The notes below the pieces were generated by a model. It saw nothing but the letters and a program-made list of their open reading frames with translations, searched no databases and was not told where the DNA came from. DNA of 14,981 bases from Candidatus Saccharibacteria bacterium UBA1235 (GTDB lineage Bacteria > Patescibacteriota > Saccharimonadia > Saccharimonadales > Saccharimonadaceae), in assembly GCA_002309075.1 (NCBI GenBank), contig DBWP01000014.1:1-14981 (forward strand). The letters are read 5' to 3'. This document shows, one piece after another, positions 13,611-14,981 of this stretch; position 1 is the first letter of the stretch; every line of letters starts with the position of its first letter. The translations under genes and the position numbers were made by a program.

Positions 13611-13678
13611 GTTACATATCCATTCTAGGTATGATAACCTCTTGAGGCGTCTCCACTATGAGGCGCCGATTGTTTTTA
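13611..13678 (+). ncRNA. Candidate small RNA of about 70 nt
   Basis: A strong promoter and an intrinsic terminator enclose a transcript of about 68-80 bases with no coding frame. It contains a hairpin AGGT-ATGATA-ACCT (13627-13640) and the terminator hairpin (13646-13667). Its 3' end meets the stop codon of the convergent small RNase-like gene (13676-13678), so transcripts from the two sides would overlap only at their ends unless there is read-through. No known RNA family was recognised. It could act in trans, or regulate the adjacent nuclease-like pair. Confidence 0.65.
13646..13677 (+). terminator. Rho-independent terminator of the candidate small RNA
   Basis: GGCGTCTC (13646-13653) pairs with GAGGCGCC (13660-13667) over 8 bp, with one G-U pair and a 6-base loop, followed by GATTGTTTTT. 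The T-run overlaps the stop codon of the convergent gene. The minus strand lacks a T-run, so it is one-directional. Confidence 0.85.
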
Positions 13679-14182
13679 TAAAATGCTAATAGCGTTACGG
13701 TATTTCTTATATAAAGATTGCTTTGTCTCTGAATCGACACTATACGCAGTAATAACCATTCTGAATCCATTATATCGTGCAGATTTAACATCTTTTAATA
13801 CTAATAGATAATCAAATTCTTCAAGCCAAATATATAAGCTATTCTCTTTTGGCCCTTTAGCCCAAAAACTTTTTACTGCCCCATCTCTGTAGTGCAATAA
13901 TAATGGCTTTATCCAATGTATTTTTCTTGCTCGTTCTTCATCGTATGAACGAATCGCCTTGCGCCCTTCACCACGTTTTCTAGTAATAAAATGGATAAAA
14001 GCTCTTTCATATTCCGGATCTTCTTCGCTCTTACTACGATCAATTGAAACATGTTTTCCGTCCACGACTATGTTATCTATATCAGATAACGTTTGGTTAT
14101 AAACTGAATACAAATAATCATATGTTTGGTTAATATTCAGACCATTAACATCCAAAGGGGGATCTAGCCATTCTGGGCGCAT
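13676..14182 (-). CDS. Small protein resembling RelE/barnase-type (BECR-fold) RNases; partner of DUF3800 gene
   Basis: The 168-residue protein starts MRPEWLDPPLDVNGLNINQT. It then has conserved-looking elements in order: VVDGKHVSIDRSK (39-51), FIHFITRKR (62-70), a basic helix ERARKIHWIKPLLLHY (83-98), a beta-hairpin YIWLEEFDYLLVLK (117-130) and a closing ITAYSVDSETKQSLYKKY (144-161). The layout of a basic helix, an aromatic-rich beta-sheet and a final ITAYxVD strand recalls phage-associated BECR-fold nucleases, with H64, T67 and R68 as possible active-site residues. This is fold-level resemblance from memory, not a proven match. The ATG is three bases after the DUF3800 stop, with GGGGA overlapping that stop, so the two are co-translated. 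Confidence 0.7.
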   Translation of the reverse strand: MRPEWLDPPLDVNGLNINQTYDYLYSVYNQTLSDIDNIVVDGKHVSIDRSKSEEDPEYERAFIHFITRKRGEGRKAIRSYDEERARKIHWIKPLLLHYRDGAVKSFWAKGPKENSLYIWLEEFDYLLVLKDVKSARYNGFRMVITAYSVDSETKQSLYKKYRNAISIL

Positions 14183-14185
14183 TTC

Positions 14186-14890
14186 CTATTCCCCATCATG
14201 CCATCGGAATAGATTAAATTTCTCTACCCTACGATCAGTCTTATCTATTAAACGTTGGCCAGCACATTCTTCTATCAGAGCAGCTACTTCGTTTTTGGCT
14301 TTAACTTTATTTCCCCCATTATTTGATGCCGCTATTGCTCCAGTAATTAAATCCGCCATCTGGAGAAGTGCACTTTCATAAGACCTAATTGGCTGACAAA
14401 AGAAATTACTACAACTAAGGTCAAAAGTACGTTTTAAATACCCGCTCAGTTCCTTGCATCTCGCAGGGGAATATGCATCTTTATAGTCTAGAAATATTCT
14501 ATAATCCGCACAATTTCTGAGTACAATATTCTTAATCATATAATATTGCGCCTTATAGTAAAAATCTTCTGCGGTTTGGTTAAACTTTTCGTGGTCAAGT
14601 ATTGCTTTGTGGATAATAATAGCACGGTAGTTCACGCTATTATCGCTAAAGAAAAGCTTGACTAAATCAAAATAAAACTCCTTCCTAGAATTAGAAATTT
14701 TTGCCCACTTTATCTCATCTTTTCTCGGGATATTATGTTTATTTCTAATCATTTGAATTTTTCCAGCAAACTGCTTAACGGCAGAGGCATCGCACCAAAT
14801 AGAGCCAATTACCATATATTGGTTATCACTAAAATGTCTCGATTCGTCGGAATAAACATTTATAACGGGATGGCTTTGCTCTTCTTTCAT
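14186..14890 (-). CDS. DUF3800 domain-containing protein (predicted RNase H-like nuclease)
   Basis: The 234-residue protein begins with the DUF3800 signature VYSDESRHFSDNQYMVIGSIW (12-32). Acidic residues sit at family positions: D15 and E16 in YSDES, E59 in DEIKW, D135 in IFLDYKDAY, and E172/D180 in YESALLQMADLITGAI. The set is consistent with an RNase H-like metal-dependent nuclease. DUF3800 proteins often occur in mobile or defence-rich regions, but their role is not settled. It is the first gene of a two-gene unit, probably leaderless from TGATATAAT six bases before the ATG. Family assignment is good; the nuclease activity is an inference. Confidence 0.85.
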   Translation of the reverse strand: MKEEQSHPVINVYSDESRHFSDNQYMVIGSIWCDASAVKQFAGKIQMIRNKHNIPRKDEIKWAKISNSRKEFYFDLVKLFFSDNSVNYRAIIIHKAILDHEKFNQTAEDFYYKAQYYMIKNIVLRNCADYRIFLDYKDAYSPARCKELSGYLKRTFDLSCSNFFCQPIRSYESALLQMADLITGAIAASNNGGNKVKAKNEVAALIEECAGQRLIDKTDRRVEKFNLFRWHDGE

Positions 14891-14896
14891 AAGACT

Positions 14897-14905
14897 ATTA
14901 TATCA
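14897..14905 (-). promoter_or_regulatory. Extended -10 promoter for the leaderless DUF3800 unit
   Basis: The minus strand reads TGATATAAT, then AGTCTT (14896-14891), then the ATG at 14890. It is the same 9-mer and spacing as at the pta-like gene. Confidence 0.78.
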
Positions 14906-14935
14906 TGTAGAGCATAGTTATCGGCCTAATCAATG

Positions 14936-14941
14936 TATAAT
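14936..14941 (+). promoter_or_regulatory. Divergent -10 box near the window end
   Basis: TATAAT preceded directly by TG points rightward, away from the DUF3800 unit. Transcription would start near 14948. No ATG lies six bases on, so a leadered gene or RNA would follow beyond the window. The start of the transcript contains CGC-TTAAG-GCG, a short inverted repeat. Confidence 0.4.
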
Positions 14942-14981
14942 ATAAATAGAAATCGCTTAAGGCGCACCTCTAACCGAAAAG

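Noticed and set aside
13564..13678. Type III toxin-antitoxin antitoxin RNA
   Set aside because: The RNA has no tandem repeats and runs convergent to the nuclease-like genes, unlike the toxIN arrangement; kept only as an unclassified small RNA.
1..14981. Recoded UGA (Gly) as in some CPR lineages
   Set aside because: Several genes end naturally at TGA exactly where the family ends (glmM, the sugar transferase, the pta-like gene), so UGA is a stop here.

Overview
The window looks like part of a small, AT-rich bacterial chromosome, most probably a Patescibacteria/CPR member and, by resemblance of the DnaK tail, GlmM and cell-envelope proteins, perhaps of the Saccharibacteria (TM7) type. That placement rests on protein resemblance and genome style: tightly packed genes, 4-bp ATGA overlaps and very short leaders. 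No rRNA or tRNA gene is present to confirm it. UGA is used as a normal stop, so the Gly-recoded CPR lineages are excluded.

Layout. 1-3174 (+): the 3' end of dnaK, then a translationally coupled trio: a short phosphate acetyltransferase-like protein, phosphoglucosamine mutase (glmM) and a GNAT acetyltransferase. 3141-7076 (-): a three-gene surface-polysaccharide operon, transcribed in the order polyprenyl-phosphate sugar transferase, GT4 glycosyltransferase, O-antigen ligase/polymerase-like membrane protein. The last gene carries a GC-rich nested palindrome inside its coding sequence. 7097-8920 (-): glmS. 8964-10890: three small envelope proteins, namely a CmpB-type membrane protein (-), TspO (+, divergent) and a LiaF-like protein (-). 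GlmS and GlmM together take fructose-6-P to glucosamine-1-P, the entry to UDP-GlcNAc, peptidoglycan and polysaccharide, so much of the first 9 kb serves the envelope.

10891-14981 looks accessory: a gene-poor stretch with a perfect 25-bp tandem duplication, a coiled-coil protein with a DUF1771-like segment, a 100-residue orphan, a possible structured RNA with terminator, a DUF2268-type putative metalloprotease, a short candidate sRNA with a strong promoter and its own terminator, and a two-gene unit encoding a DUF3800 protein (RNase H-like family) and a small protein resembling RelE/barnase-type RNases.

The strongest unexpected signal is in the promoters. Seven genes that begin transcription units (666+, 7076-, 9611-, 9646+, 12303+, 13389-, 14890-) have a TATAAT-like -10 box, usually TGn-extended, exactly six bases before the ATG. 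This predicts transcription starting at the A of the start codon, that is, leaderless mRNAs. Genes inside operons, and a few others such as glmS, instead have Shine-Dalgarno sites. The ribosomes would therefore use two initiation modes in one small region.
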